Source of the DNA: Taenia hydatigena
Taxonomy: Eukaryota > Platyhelminthes > Cestoda > Cyclophyllidea > Taeniidae
Assembly: GCA_036345935.2 (NCBI GenBank)
Contig: JADWOT020001398.1
Location: forward strand, 62,001-126,000
DNA length: 64,000 bases
Direction of reading: 5' to 3'
Shown: positions 36,896 through 51,189 of the stretch, one piece after another
Numbering within the stretch: the first letter of the stretch is position 1
How the letters are laid out: every line of letters starts with the position of its first letter
Made by a program: the position numbers and the translations under genes
The notes under the pieces: model-generated
Databases searched by the model: none
What the model was told of the DNA's origin: nothing
Seen by the model: only the letters and a program-made list of their open reading frames with translations

Positions 36896-37476
36896 TCACT
36901 GCGCTTGTCTCATGTGATCTACTAAGCTTACTTCAGCTTGAAACCTAGCTAACACTTTCGTAAAAATTGAAACCAGTTTGATCAACAAATGTGAGTTCCC
37001 GTGTTTCCAGCTTGATTTAGTTAACTTTACTTTTTCTTCATTGGCTTTGGATTCAAATTTCGATTGCAATATTTGCATCTTATCGTTGCAAAGTTTCTTA
37101 ACCATCATTTCTAAGGTTCTGGTGACCTTTAAATTACAAATCAATGTAGGCATTCTTATTGCATAAAGTGGTACAAAGCACTCATGCTTCACATGTTTTA
37201 GAGAAGGCGTAGCAGCAAATAGCATGAAGAGAACATACCAAGTGCTGAAGAGGTAGACGCATTCTGCAAAATGAATATGGGAATGGTTAAACTGGGGAGG
37301 ATATTTCTAATGGTGATGTATAGGATGCGACTGCAGCTTTGCCACCACGACATTATTAGCAGAGTACGAACTGGAATTATGACCATCGATGCGATGACAG
37401 CATCGCCCACATTCTCGGTCACAGCATTTAACGCCATCAAACCCTCTAATAAGGAGAAGAGAGGAAGGTAAACCAC
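36896..37476 (-). CDS. Possible membrane-protein exon and neighbour frame
   Basis: The minus strand has a clean acceptor (TCTCTTCTCCTTATTAG) at about 37455. An open frame follows with two hydrophobic runs (VIASMVIIPV, ILPSLTIPIFIL). It can end at a consensus donor (CACTTG|GTATGT) near 37235. A second pyrimidine tract plus GCAG lies just upstream of that donor. The adjacent frame 37225-36896 (109 codons) is lysine-rich and helix-like. No family is recognised. The splice signals are better than background, but the case is weak. Confidence 0.25.
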
Positions 37477-37649
37477 CTGTGAATCCTCGCCCTGTGGCCT
37501 GATGGAGAAATACTAAACAAAGCCGGGTAAAGCTGCTGCAACTAGCATGTCGCACTTTTCCTTCCCCTTCTAGAGACATCCAAATTTTCAATGCATACAA
37601 ATCCACGCATCCCGTCCATGCATATGTTCTCGTAGCAGATTTCATTCAT

Positions 37650-40600
37650 TGCAAAATAAATAATTCTACAATCTTTGCTATGCGATAAACCAAAGACCTC
37701 TAAGGATTGTCTGGCATTTAAAATCGTAACAATGGCAATTCGTCACCTCTGCATGCCATTGCTTGCTTAGGTTTGACCAAGAGCTTAGAGCCCTTATGCT
37801 ATCCTTCTACACCTGATCACTTCTATGCTGACTTATTACTCTCATGTTCTAATTTCTTCTTTTGATGGACACATTACTAATTAGATCAACCTTTCAAGGC
37901 ATCAAGCTTAAAGCAGCCTAACTCCGATGAAACACTTAATTGGCAGGCAGGAACATAGCTAATCTTCATCGCCAGGCCTTTTACCACCTCCCTTTTGCTT
38001 CTGATTGCGCATTCCATCTGTCGAATTTTCTTTTCCTCCTACATTTCATTTACGGTTCTTTCTGTCATCTATTCTGTTCTCATCTCTCCCAATGACCTTT
38101 AACCACAATTGTAGTGGTGACTGTCAAATTATGATGCCAAGGAAATAAGACTGCAATTGTCCAAAATAAAACCCGCCATCAATAAGAGATAGAGTTAATT
38201 GAGAATGCGGTGCCTTTTTATGGCCCAGCAAGACGTCTGCGATATCTAGTAGCGCTACTACTCTGACCCTATTACTGGAAGAGTATTTACATGGCTAGTC
38301 TGCAAACACACTCCGTCGCTTTGGAACTAAAGCCGCCGTTCAGTATTCATGACCAAACTGAAGTACACTAGCAATCACTATCAAGTCAAGGTCAACTAAA
38401 ATACTCCAAATTGTTGGCTTGTGGAACTGAACAATTCTCATTTTTGCAGTCAAATTCCAGCCAAGCGAACTCATCCCACACCACCATCAAGCTCGCACGC
38501 ATAGACAAACATGGATGTCTGCCCAAGGCACAGCTAAATAGCTGGTTATTGATCACTGTAGCAGTGAGCTCAGCATGGCAAGAACCCGAGGAACAAAAGG
38601 ATGATAAATATCGCTAGCATACAGAATCATGCATCAACCACCTCATGACGGCGAGTTGCAGTGGTTGATGTAAGAAGTAAGCTACGAGACACTGTGTTAG
38701 AACTTTCGGGTGAAGGTATACTGACCTAAGATGCGTGGAGGAAAGGTAACTAAAATCATTATAATGGAGAATAAAATCAGGGTAGAAAGTTTTTGCACGG
38801 GTTCGTCCTATTTTATCACCCCGAACAATATGCCTCAAAATTTAAATATTTATTGTGCTCTGATTGCGTCTATCCAAAGGTCAATTACTAGCACGATCGA
38901 AGCATCCACACCTTGGTAACTCAGCTGTATAGTTACAATGAATCGACCATCATCACCGGGTTGTGCACGGACAGATACAAAATAATGAGTAGCAACCAGA
39001 ATATCAGTAAAAGCATACTCTAAAAACATGCCGATTTTGATGAGTGGACTTTAAGATCTTCTTTAATGCTCGTAATGAAGTTGAAATTTTGCATCTTGGT
39101 ATGTCAGGCCAGGAATTAGATCCATAACACCGGGGTGCAATGCTCAGTTTCGCTTCAGCATCCCCGTGCCGATAGAATTCTTGTGTCTTTCAATTTGCTG
39201 GACCATCCCTTATTCCTTGAGGTATTCCGGTTGTTCTTCTATTGCCCTTGCCGGGCTATGCTTGCCAACTCCGTTCTTCTGGTTGACTCATTATCAGCAG
39301 ATTACTACCGAAAGTTATATTGCCGCATTCCTTTTTCTAACTTCTGCATTGTGTACTCAGAATTTTACAGTGGAATATCAAATTGGTTGATACTTGGATA
39401 TCAAAGTTTGATTATTCATTGATGGCACTTTGCTTAGTAAGCTGCTGGAATAAAGCACATATTTGTCAGTAAATGCAATAATTTTTCATCCAAATTAGGG
39501 AATATATCAACAGAGCTGTTACCTTTTCATACCGAGTATTGTTAGTCTCTCGGTAGAAAATGAGCCCTTGTGAAGTGCATTACGACTGCCTCTTCCCTGC
39601 GTAGAGTGACCATTGACTTGCATATTTCCATACGGCATAAGTTATTAAGGCCATTGAGCACACGTCAGTGAGCGTGAGACATTGCCATTCAGAAGGCTGA
39701 CCTCTTTAGAGGCTAAAACACTCCCAGTGTGTTTACTTCAGCACGGCGTAAATTTGACTAACTGATTGTGGGGCATTCGTTTAAAGCTGAACGTAGTACA
39801 AGGTTGCATTTATCAGCGTTATGTAGAAAAAAGGCTGTCAGAACGAAACAGAGACCGAATATTTGTAAACCATTCCAGTACGCATTTCGGCACTAAAGTT
39901 CAGAAGTTATGAAGAAAGATGGGACTAAACACCCCTTACAGTGAGCAAAAAAACTTTTTCTAGAAACAAATGTGCTCTTGGAGGATGGACTCACAATTTA
40001 AAAATCTATTAAAAGGATAGTGGGAATCAAATGCAGACCAATAGATTTAAACAAAAGGAGGAAGATAGCTGATAATTAAAGGATTGAAAGAAATGCAATT
40101 CACTCTCGCGGATTCTTTAAATAAAGGTGGCAATTTTTGCGGAATGCTTAATATGTGTTATGTTAACATGCTGCATTTGCGTGATGTTCCCAATAGCCCA
40201 ATTGACAGTCTTGGAATAAATGAGAACTTTAGGCCAAGCACTCGCCGTATTTAGGAGGAAAGAAAATAGTAAGCATATCTTCATTTTAGGAGATGACAAC
40301 ATTTTCTGACCCACTGTTCTCGACACGAAAAGTTGATGCATTTGGCACTGATTGCGATTGCAATTTATACCTTATGCATTTTAGTGTAATGTGATTGTGA
40401 AGATTCGCCTGGGCACCTAACAGGTCAGTATATAGTTACGTAATTACGAAACTACTTAATTTAGTTAAGCTACAAATGTCTTATACAGTCCAATCAAAGA
40501 GTGTGTGTATTGGAAAGTCTAAAGCAAGCACTTTTTGATGATCCATAAATTGTGCTTATCATAAAAACATCCAAAGCAAATATGTTTTATTTTCACAGCA

Positions 40601-41980
40601 TTTTCGCCGTCCAGCTGTGATACTGAAGCTGTTTTTCTTTGGGCATGCCATTTTATTTGGCAGAATAAAGCCAAATATCGACAGAGTAATTCTTATGAGA
40701 AATGTTGCACATTATAAAAAAAGTTGGCCTAGATGCCAAAAGAAATGCACGTCACATTGCAATCAACGCATAAAATATACCATAGACGCCGCAAAATGCT
40801 TAACAAAGGAATGGAAGAAAATTCCTACAATTAACCTACCTATTATCAGAACAGAATCGTTCTTGGTCAAATATAAAATGCCACTGGACGGAGACCCTAA
40901 GACTAAGTGCCATGATTCGCGCAATAGCCCTCTTTTCGCAGTTGTTAAACTATATATTATCTTTGGGACGGTATGAGCACTGGCAAAGCAAGTTTGTAGA
41001 CTTAAACTTTGCTCTGCTACCATAATGACAAAACTGATATAAGTAATCATTAGCTCAACGGTGAAATGATTTCCGAACTGTATAAAATACAGAGAAGTGG
41101 TAGTCTCGCTCAAATGTAGGACAGAGAATATTAGCACTAATGCTGATGCAGGGCTTCCATTCCCCGTAGGTGGTGGCATTGGGCAAGCATTACGACTTGT
41201 TGGGCTTCCAGAGTCAAGTTTGGTTCCTAAATAACCACCTTAAGCGTTTTACTGACATTGTAGCGTTTAAGACATCTTCATGTGTTTTGAAGTTTTATAG
41301 AGTTTGATATTTGCCATACAGTTGCATTCTTGTGTTCAGGACTGAAAAGCATGCCATTAATGCATCCTGTAATTCAACTACCAAAGCTGCATTGAATCGC
41401 TGACTTTGCGTGCATAGACACTAGTCCCTCAAGACTTCTTTACTATTCATGCATGATTGTAACCATCATCCTTTAAATCATGGATGTATGTTTTTCGAGA
41501 ACTGATTCTATGAGATAACTTGGATTTATTGATCGCCACAAACATACCTTCAGTTGATTCGCCTCAATGTAACATACAGCGTCATGTTGGAAAACTTCGT
41601 GCTGCTACATTCACAATACCCAAATCCATTGATTCTGCCTATCCTTTGAATCGCGAAGAGATAGCTTATATTAATAAACAAGTCAGGCTCATTTGCGTTC
41701 ATGTGCATTAAGAATCATCGTGTCAAAAAGCGCATTAATTCGAAATAAGGGAATTCTGAATCTAGGTGCGAATTGGAGCTGATTTAAAATGCACTGGAAC
41801 ACAAATTTTGCAAGTTGTTTTCTATAAAACAAGTGTTGCAGTACTAGCCGCTAAATCTTCGTTGTCTTTGTACATTTTAATTCATTGGCCTCAGCTGCCA
41901 CCGCTGATTTTAACAACCTTAACAGCAAACGAGCGTTGGTGCAACTCTATTACGGAATCATTCCGAATATGCTTGCAGGG
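37650..41980. other. No recognised gene
   Basis: The longest frame is 40617-40976 (plus, 119 codons). It is basic, with several cysteines, but has no motif I recognise. A minus frame at 41179-40763 overlaps it. Nothing else stands out. Confidence 0.5.
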
Positions 41981-41984
41981 ATTA

Positions 41985-42334
41985 CTGACGCTGGTGTCAA
42001 GCATCGCCTCAATCTCGTCGAATGTCGGTGACTGGCATGGTTAGCTCGTGGGTTCTTCTAGCAGCAATGGCTACGTTGCGATGGCTGGCGCGTGGGGTCT
42101 ACTAAGGGACGCATCGGGGCGATACTCGAAAGAGGAGAGAGGCAATGTAATACTTTGTTTGTTTGGACCACCAGTTTTGGCTAAGGTCGCAGAGGTATCC
42201 ACATGGCTCTAGCTGTGTTGGCTGGCCTTTGGGCCATGCTAGCAACTCATTTCCCTCTGTCTGTTGAATATATATGTATATTCTACCCTAGTGTTCTGAC
42301 TTCTTTTGCCCCAAGATAGCCATGGAATGCTGCA
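41985..42334 (+). mobile_element. 3' end of a miniature-family LTR element
   Basis: Internal sequence from 41985 (TGACGCTGGTGTCAAGCATCG) aligns with 60321-60478. It is followed by a polypurine tract at 42128-42145 (GAAAGAGGAGAGAGGCAA), then a 189-base LTR at 42146-42334 starting TGTAATACTTTGTTTG and ending GAATGCTGCA. The LTR is more diverged than those at 59761-60864; its end has lost the CTACA terminus. No 5' LTR is visible, so this is a truncated or partly deleted insertion, older than the one near 60 kb. Confidence 0.8.
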
Positions 42335-43081
42335 TATGCATATAATAGCGATAGACTTCTGTTCAAAAAATTTCCACGAATTAATCATTTAGCCGTGCAT
42401 GTACCACGCATCTATTGAAAAGTAAGAACGGATTAATATGATATTTGCATTTTCTAAGGCAAAAGTCTACTGCAGATTGCATATTTTGTTAATTGAAACA
42501 AGATTTTGAGTTATGTAATTCGCTTAGCATTTCCAAGGTCGCTAGTCGTAACCTCTTTTTACCCCATTAGTATTTTGGAGCCATGATTTTGTCTAAAGTG
42601 GACTATATTTTTAAATAATCATCTTAATTACTAAGGATTATCCAGTAAAAATCAATTTGATTAATATAAATATTTAAAAAACGCATCTCATCCTATAGGA
42701 GCATAAGTTGCTGAGCAGAGACACTCTACCGATTACTTCGGAAGCCTAATATTACCTTTAGCATTTTGGCATCACGCCGCACGCAACGCAGGTAAGAAGG
42801 AATTGCATTTTATTGCCTCCTATCATAACCCTTACGGGAAAATTAACAATGCTACTTGCCAGACAATTCAACTTCACCCCTTGCGCTAAAATTGCTTTAT
42901 ATGAACCGCTACAATACCCACACTTGTAATTTGTGTTTAAAGTATTAGATCTGATTTGCATAACTTCCTGCCTTTCTGGTTTCATTAATCAATTGCTTCG
43001 ACTGCTAGCACTCCTCTACAGTCCCTATTGCATGGCATGGCATACCTGCTCTCCTACACTCACTCAGTGCAAGTTTATTTC

Positions 43082-43279
43082 TCCACATGGCCTGTGTCGA
43101 CACTTTCGCTGCAGAATCGCACCACGCTACGCAAACACTTATCCGTAATAGATGAGACATCAATCCTATCTCGAAAAGGCACAAAGGATTGGTTCAAGGA
43201 AGGCATTCTGAATTCGCCGATAAATGGACTGGTAACGCAAGAGTATTTTCACTGCAACATGACTTGCCACATTACTTAA
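43082..43279 (+). pseudogene. Possible Penelope-type endonuclease remnant
   Basis: The frame contains LRKHLSVIDETSILSRKG and then WFKEGILNSPING. Penelope-like retroelements end in a GIY-YIG nuclease, and the tail of that region often reads H....V.IL.RE..WFERGVKEAI. The IL.R....WF..GI spacing here fits that pattern. There is no catalytic GIY-YIG segment and no reverse transcriptase nearby, so only a fragment can be claimed and chance is possible. Confidence 0.3.
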
Positions 43280-43289
43280 ATCATCTTAT

Positions 43290-46200
43290 TTCAAAAGCCT
43301 TATCCGCTTAGATGCCAAGGCGATCCGCATTAACAGCAGTCTTCTTACAATACCCTCTACGATTTACCATGCGACAGGAATAAAGCGAAACTTAGCAAAG
43401 TTGTGCATGGTAAATGTCAAACATGTAATTTTTTTGAGCTCAAATTTTTTACGTGTCTTAAGAGTGATCAGGTCTTCACCCCCATTGCCTTGTTTTAATT
43501 CGTTTTCTCTTAATACGCCAATTGTGTAAATTTTAGCTGCCCTTTGGCAGCCCATGTGTGACTGACGTATTTTTTTTATTTTTAACTAGCTTTCTTATCT
43601 TCTCTAAGACTCCGATAAGGATTTGCCGCTTTCCTTATCAAACATTTTCCCTTAGATTAACAGGGTTTATACGGTCTGTCGTATAATTCTTTTTTATCCA
43701 CTATTAATTCGCTTAGTGCATGGTCAGGCTTCTTAAATGTCTCTAAGTGAATATCCGCACCAAGTCCAGTGAGCCATTCAAACTCCACTAAATAGATTCA
43801 AAGTGTGTTTACAGCTCACTAGCATTCTATTGATCTACGCTGAACAGAATGTAGGAATGCTTGTGAGACACGCCTTAGCCACACCATCCTTAGATTACCA
43901 AAAGTAATATGGTTGACTGCGCAAATTGGAAGGAACTATCCTCTGTAAATCTTTGGAGGTCCTACGCGTCAAGTCAATTTTATGCTATACCCTATGCGAT
44001 CATTAACAGAGGAACTTGGTAAACCGTTCTTGTTCTAAGCCTATGTCTAATAAAGCTGCAATGTCAACACCGGGAACATATTAACAGTCGAAATTTAGTC
44101 AAATAACAATCTCAAGAGCGTAAATTTGCTATCTGCCAACAATTTGTCAGCGTACTTATCCGATCTTACCTGCACTGAATGCACAAGACAATCTCAACAC
44201 CTTGCTACAACCCGTCAATCTACTTCTCACCAGCAGATAGCAGGCGATCAAGATCAACTATCAACTTTATCATTTTCAGGCAGTAATAACGGTCCAATTG
44301 CTGCTGCAAAAGTAGCTACTCCGCTTACACCTGGGGTCTCTTCCACCGCCTCGAAGTCACGATGGATACAATTTCTCATTGACCACTTTAATCCTAAAAA
44401 ATAATATCCCCACAGGACATCAGTATCGTCTAACACGCATATAATGCTAATGAATCAGAACTACACTTGAGCCGCGTTTGGCAATCCTCTACATAGAGGG
44501 ATTCTAAAGACAATGGTCTTACCTGAAAACACTCCTGCTTCAGCTTCAAAACCCAACTTCGCGTGTCGCAATTGCTATCGTTTCACGACTTCATTCAACA
44601 AAAATAGGAGCATTGCTTTCTTGCATAGACTTTTTTATCCATAGATAGGGTTTCGGCCCCAAAAGAGTGAAGACGAGAAGAGAGACCATTAGGAGATGGC
44701 AGTGATATGGAGTTCGTCTGCACTCACTTCCCATAGCCACAGCAGGTGACATTCTAGATAAATTTGGGTCAGAGCGACCACAAATCCTAATTTCTTAATT
44801 AGGATTTCAAAGCATTGTCTAGTCAGCCATCTGCTGCTAGCCATTTGTTTTAATCAAGTTTTCTCTTCCCAGTTTTTATATATACTGATCTTTCCACCTG
44901 GGGACTCAACAGAGTGGCCTAGGAGCAGATGTCATCATAATGACGCATCAGGTCAATCGAGACTGCAGCACTTTACGTGTCGAAGGTTTTATCGATCAAG
45001 TGGATGGAGTTGGGCAGTCTCTGAAGCCTCGAGTCACACCGCACCTCCTCGAGAAGGAGCATTGCTCTTCATGCGATCATGCCTTTTAGCCATGAACTTT
45101 TTAACTATTGTGGCACGAAACTTACTTCCACTCATTTTTCGCACTCTGCAGGCGTGATGGCCCTGTAGTTTATGGATTTGAGGACACAGTGGTAAAGGTC
45201 AATTGAGTCTGTGTCATTGCAAACACTCGGTGCGCCAATATTTGGGGTCGGTGCGTGAGTTACTAACATCCACTTGCAATGTGCAACCTTAAAAGCCCCT
45301 TCCCGGCCAGCCTTGTCCGATTAGTTGATAAAATCATGCGTGTAGATAGGCGGTCGTGGGCGGAGGCACCCCTAATCACTATTCTGTTTTGTTCTTGCAA
45401 AGTACACACAGTTCCAAGTAAATTTGATTATGGCAATTTTGTTTAAGGCGATTGGCTGAAGACTTTATCATCGAAATTTTACTGTGTTGTACCGCTCCGA
45501 TATGCGCTTGCTCGAAGTTCGAGGCTTAAGACGCAAGTTATTGGCCCGTATCTACGCATGGGTAACTTTCCAGAGGCATTTGAATGACGTCCACGTGTGA
45601 CTGCTGCAATGAGTGGGATGACTTATCCGTCAGGTGCATTTAATTTGTAGGCGGAAAGTGAAATGCCCAACGACTTCATGCTCTACTTGCCTCTGCAGCT
45701 TCTCACCTACGCAGCTTATGCCATATAAGATTGTACTATTTTAGGATTCTTTGTGCGCTTCAATGGTCATCTGTCAGTTAATGGTATTGAGTACAGTTCC
45801 ATTGCCTGAGACAAGTGCTTGGGCTTATCCTTGCATGTTTACGATATGACAGTAGATTTCGGGCTGGCAGCTGTAGTAAATCTTAATTATTCTGTCACTA
45901 TAATTATCGTGGAGCCGCATCGTTAGCAGGAGTTTGACCTTTTCCTTTTAGGCTCTTATTTCCCCCACTAGTCATGGGAACGCGTGATGGCTAGCACGTT
46001 GTTCCATTCCATACGGGATTTTGCTTAAACCATGAATGATGGGGGCCTGAGAACGCAGAGCTCTTGCCGAGGAGAGCATAGAGGCGACTATGTAGTGCGC
46101 TGGTGGTTTGTTGGATGGAGGATTTCAGTGGTGGGGCCATCTATTTGCCTCGTCGTTGCACCTTAATGAAGTGAGTCGTTGGTATGTTAAATACATGTGC

Positions 46201-49200
46201 ATGTATTCTATCCGAGTATGATGTCCCTTTTCGTCTCTGGAGAGGGGAAAATTTGAGGATACTGCAGCACATATGTATGATTTGGTGATGGAAATGCTTT
46301 ATTGCACAACCGCAACCCATTTTTACGATCAAATGACGGCTGCGGCATGTTTTACATAAGCAGGTGTGGAAGGGTTTTAATTTTGTTGAGTTGCAGTTTG
46401 TTGACTGAAGTGAAGTGCACTTCAAAGTACCGTCTTTATTTGGTACTCCAAACCTACTGCTAAATGTGCCGTGGATTGTCACAAGTGGAGTGATGCTACT
46501 TGGCCTTAACAACAGCTTTAAAAGGTGGTGAGCGCTTATCTCATAGGTTGTCGGATGGATGGGTTTGAGTAGGAAGGGTTGTGATTATGGAGAAGAAAAC
46601 AAGATGCTCCCAACTGCTTTGTACAGGGGAATGTACGTCAGGAAAGCGGAAGGCGAGAAGGCTGAATACAGCTTGAGTGAGCTCACAGCCTTTTACTTCG
46701 CAGGGTGGTCTAAAATGTTGTGTTGCCAATTCAGCACGCGGTGCCATTAAATGGGTATGACGGCAAGTACCGCGATCGGGCAGCTACGTGGAGTTTAATG
46801 ATATGGTGCACGAAATGGCCAGATGAGATGGGGGTTGTGATAGATGGCCATACCGTGGGATGGCTTCAAATAACATCTGTAAGTGCGCCTAAGATCCTTT
46901 GCGTCTTATCTTGGCCTTATTGACAGGCAAGTAAAACTTCCCTCTAAATGTTGACACTTGTCTTTAAACATAGTAGATTAAGGAATCGCCGGCTAAGAAA
47001 TATTCCGAAAAGTCCTTGCGACTGCATTTTAAGTTGGAATGTTGAAGCTACTGAATAGTTATTCAGTATAAGTTTCTGATGCCTAATTTCTCGTTGCCAT
47101 GCTTCTTACTTACTAATCCAATCCCATCATCAACCGTCTTCAGGTATCGCTACCGATGTTTTCATCCTTCCCTAATTTTGCTTGCGTTATCACATAAACG
47201 TGGCTATGAATTCTTTACTTACTTATTTAATACACAGAGGATAGGTAATTAGCAAGTATAGCCACCTTTGTATGACTGTGGCAGCTATCAGCAGAGACAT
47301 ACTTGTGGATCCCATGCCACCAGCATTCAGACGCGCAAAGGCAATTACAGAAAGTGATACATTACACATGCATTTGCTGAAACAGACAACAGCTATCGCT
47401 ATTGTTGGATCCGAGGTGTTCGGGCTTCAACATGCAGATTTACGAAAAGTGCGATAAAAATTAAGTGCTGAGGCTGCTTTCCTTGCGGCGGCAACATTTG
47501 TTTTCCTTGCATGTGCAGCATAAGAGCGACTGACTGCTGATCTTTAAATGGTAGAGTAATCGGATAGGCCGCACCCTCGACCTAACTATCTTGACGTTCT
47601 TTTGTGCGTCATTTTCCTTTATGAGTGATTTTTGGCCTTTGTTTGAGTCCACTCTTTGTGGTTTTGACTGCGATGGAGCTCGTGAGCATTGTGCAAATGG
47701 AAGGAAGGTTCTCACATTTTCACATTCTTGTTAGCATCAACGAGGGTAGGTTGTCAAAGTAGAATTCGTTACAAGGCGTTTCAAATTTACGAATGGGTGC
47801 ATCAGATAAGCAACTTATTGCTTTCGTCGCTGACGCTTTATGGGCAAGCTTTGCCACAATAGTCACTACATTTAATTCAATAATCCAATTTCTTCAAAGT
47901 TCAGGCTTCTATTTCCTGAACAACAAATTCTGCAGTGGCTCAGATTGATGAGTGACCCAAAAATGCGAATAGACTTTTGCTGCTTATCATTAATCCACAA
48001 AACCTCTTAGTAACACTGCGTAATACTGCCTTATACTACTACATCGTTGTTAAAGAGATTAATCAGTAACCGGTGGATCTTAAATTACTAGCCCTTGCTA
48101 CATTTCTCTCTTTAAATAACTGCAATCCTCGTGCTTATGGCACATTCCAAGTATGTTGGAGCTTAATCATTATTTTCATCAAAAGTAAGGCAAGAATGCG
48201 TCTAAATAAATAGTTTATTAAAAATTTAATTACTTTGAAATATGCGGCTGTGGCTGCCGTATTTATTCCGGAAAGGACATGAAGGGAACTACCAAACTAA
48301 ACAAAATAAGGCGATGGTGTGTCACTTTATGCATAATCTGAGAGAGGGGAAATTTAATAGCGAGTAGGAATTATCAGGCACTCGCATAGCCTTAAACAAT
48401 TAAAGAAATAGATGGCTCGCCCGCATATTGGTGAGGAGCGCAGCCGTAGTAAAATTATGCACAGCAGTGCAGGAAAAGAAATACCCATCGTAAAGCAGAT
48501 GCTGTGCCTCTCACCATTTGCATCAGAATCAGGCCACAATCTAATGCGTACCAGCATTTTGAACGGAACCACTGATGGACGTCAACGGAGAGGTACACAG
48601 AGTACTGGCATGTCCCTAATATGCGACAGCTCCCTTGCATTCTCTTGCCAAACACTTTCTAAGGATTAAAGTTTTATGAAGACAAGAGGGTTTTGGATCT
48701 CCAAAGCGTCTAGCTGTCCCATCTCATTAGCACATGCAATCTGTAAAGAATCGCGTGTTGACTCGGACCATGCAGGCAAAAGGAATTGCTGGACGCCGTA
48801 GACAAGAGGTACGGGTGGTATGCACCCACCTCACATATATTTTCTGCAGAGTCTGCATTAGTTACACAACAAAGCAGCCCCAGCATCATCGCTCAATCCC
48901 ACTTTTGAAAAGTAAGCACCTCAATTCCAGGGTTTAGCAGGAAACGCTTCATTCCGTTTACCGAAACATGTCCAATGACCCAAAATACCTGCTAGCTGCT
49001 TGTTATGCAATTATTATTCTGGCTGTTGATAAGCATTTATGCTGAATATTCATTTCACAACCTTGAATGACAGTTTTCATGTGTTATTGTTTCTTTTTAG
49101 TTCAAATTGTGGGAAGGTCACAAATGTAAGCGTAGGTCATAATATAGGTACGTGGTTTAATGATTTAAAAATGGATTTTATTTGCGCATAGGATGATAGG

Positions 49201-50800
49201 CAGCGAGCCGCTTCGAAATAACCTTGCTGTATTTTGCTGCCGTAAGGATTAGACTAGCTCTGACTATGCAGACATTGATTTGCCCAAAAAGGAATCTGGC
49301 GCCTCCCACAAATTTTTACTTCTATTTATTATAGAAGCTGCCAATTCTTGATTTCTAAAGTCAGCACACTAGGATTGTCTCATAAGCAGTTATTTACGAA
49401 AATGCCAGCAATGAAATTTCGAGCCAAATCGTGGTTGGTGAAGTGCACATAGCCTGAAAATGTAAGGTTTGCTTTATCTCTTTCAGCGACACCTTGCACT
49501 CTATCATCTTGGCTGGTTGTTAGATTTTTATTTGCATTTATATTTTGTTTCCCAATTGGCATACTCCCTCGCACCTACCTTTTCGTCACCTCTATTTTAG
49601 TTGGTGGCATTCATGTCCCATTACTTAGCCTACTCAGCATCACATGCATCTTCCTTCTCTTCCGCATTCTGAATAATAACCACAGTGCAATATTGTGGCA
49701 AGTGCCTTATTGACGGGTGGATGGGCTGAATTGCATGCACAAGCGGCAGTGCCGATTCCTTGCATTTGTAGTGGCTATTAAATACAAACAAATTATGGAC
49801 GCTGAATGAAAACCATATCCATGATTGTCGTAGGCTTCTGCTGATTTTGTCTCGGTTTCCATTGGGCATAATGACTTGCCCGCGTAGCCTCAGTTTAACC
49901 TCAAAATAACAAGGCCTTTAGCATACCAACTTTGGCTAGAAAATGTCAAAATTTTCCAACTCCATCCTTATTTCTTGCTTAGCAGTCATTTCAGTGCATT
50001 ATAAATCATCACATTTTCACCTCGATTTCTCAGTGACTTGATAAAAATCCAACTTCACGAGCAACACTGACAGTATGAAAGAGCACCGTTAAATGCAGAA
50101 AAGCGTCTCATATTAAGCGCATGAATACTGGCGACACTCATAGCTGGTTAGAAGAGAAATAATTAATCTTCCAAAGAATGATCCACTCATGGCATGATCA
50201 TTTGTTTTCTGGAACGGATCCATAGACCCGAAACACATCACAAGCAGCACAGCACCAAGCATACCTCTACGAGTAGAAGGGCTGCTTACGCACGCGACTG
50301 ATGAGATTATGCGGCAGCACATCTCAGGATTATACTCGCTTTTGACCAACGGTAGGACATATTTGCCAAGCGCATTCCACCTTTTTATGAATCAGATCGT
50401 GACAGTGTGGCTACGAAACATAGGTGTTCCGCCGTGGATGTTTGATTACCGCCCAAAAACCATATCATGCCCATCAACTGATATTGCAGACGCCAGTGAT
50501 CGCACGGGGTGGTAACCTATGGGTTCTGTCACTCCATGAGGTTGTGCTACATCTCGCCGGGTTAGCTTGCGCACCGGTGATGGTTGTAGTACATGTCGTG
50601 CCGCTGGCACACTATATCGCGTTCTACCGTTGTACGATTCTTTCCATTTCACCCCTGCCCTCAATCCATCTACGCCCTTTCCTTTGCATTTGTGGCATCG
50701 CACACATTGAAACGCCTTTGCATCTCATCATCTTTGCTCTCCTCTAATGAGTGGAATGTGTTGTGCGTGCTACTACATTTATCTGAGCAAAGCAAGTTGA
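43290..50800. other. No recognised gene
   Basis: Many short frames occur, including 46141-46512 (minus), 48412-48669 (plus) and overlapping frames at 50309-50747. None has a motif or convincing splice structure. Confidence 0.5.
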
Positions 50801-50819
50801 ATTAATAGTGTTAATATTG

Positions 50820-51182
50820 AAGGCAGCTGATTTGGTGGTCGTGGCAACGCCGCAATCGGCGGCGGCCTCACGATTTCTTTGACATTAGCGTTTGGAAGAA
50901 TGCTGATGCCAGCATTGCAGTAGCAAATGCACGAATAAGTGCAGCGCTATTGCGCTTAGCACTGGCGTACACAGAATGGGAATAAAGGAAGCACAGATGA
51001 CGTGATATGGCAAGAATGCGAGAGTGAGAAGTGGAGGGAAATGTTATGTGTGCGTGTGTGTGTGCTGGCATAGTCATATAAGAAAAGCAAGAGGGCGGGT
51101 TAGTAAATAGGCAAATGCATGAATGTGAGGAGAATGAGTAAGTAAGGGAGTAATATAGTAATACAGCATAGAGTATAGCCAA
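50820..51182 (-). repeat. Family X, copy 3 (5' domain only)
   Basis: Plus-strand GTGTGTGTGCTGGCATAGTC..AGAAAAGCA..TTAGTAAATAGGC (51056-51113) aligns closely with copy 1 at 20627-20690. A GA-rich run follows in both. The minus frame 51182-50868 (104 codons) carries TMPAHT as in copy 1 and AALIRAF as in copy 4. No trace of the 3' part of the long copies is seen next to it. Confidence 0.65.
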
Positions 51183-51189
51183 ATTAAAT

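Noticed and set aside
40617..40976. 119-codon basic frame, considered as a transposase piece
   Set aside because: No catalytic acidic residues in a recognisable arrangement, no terminal repeats around it, and an overlapping minus frame is just as open.
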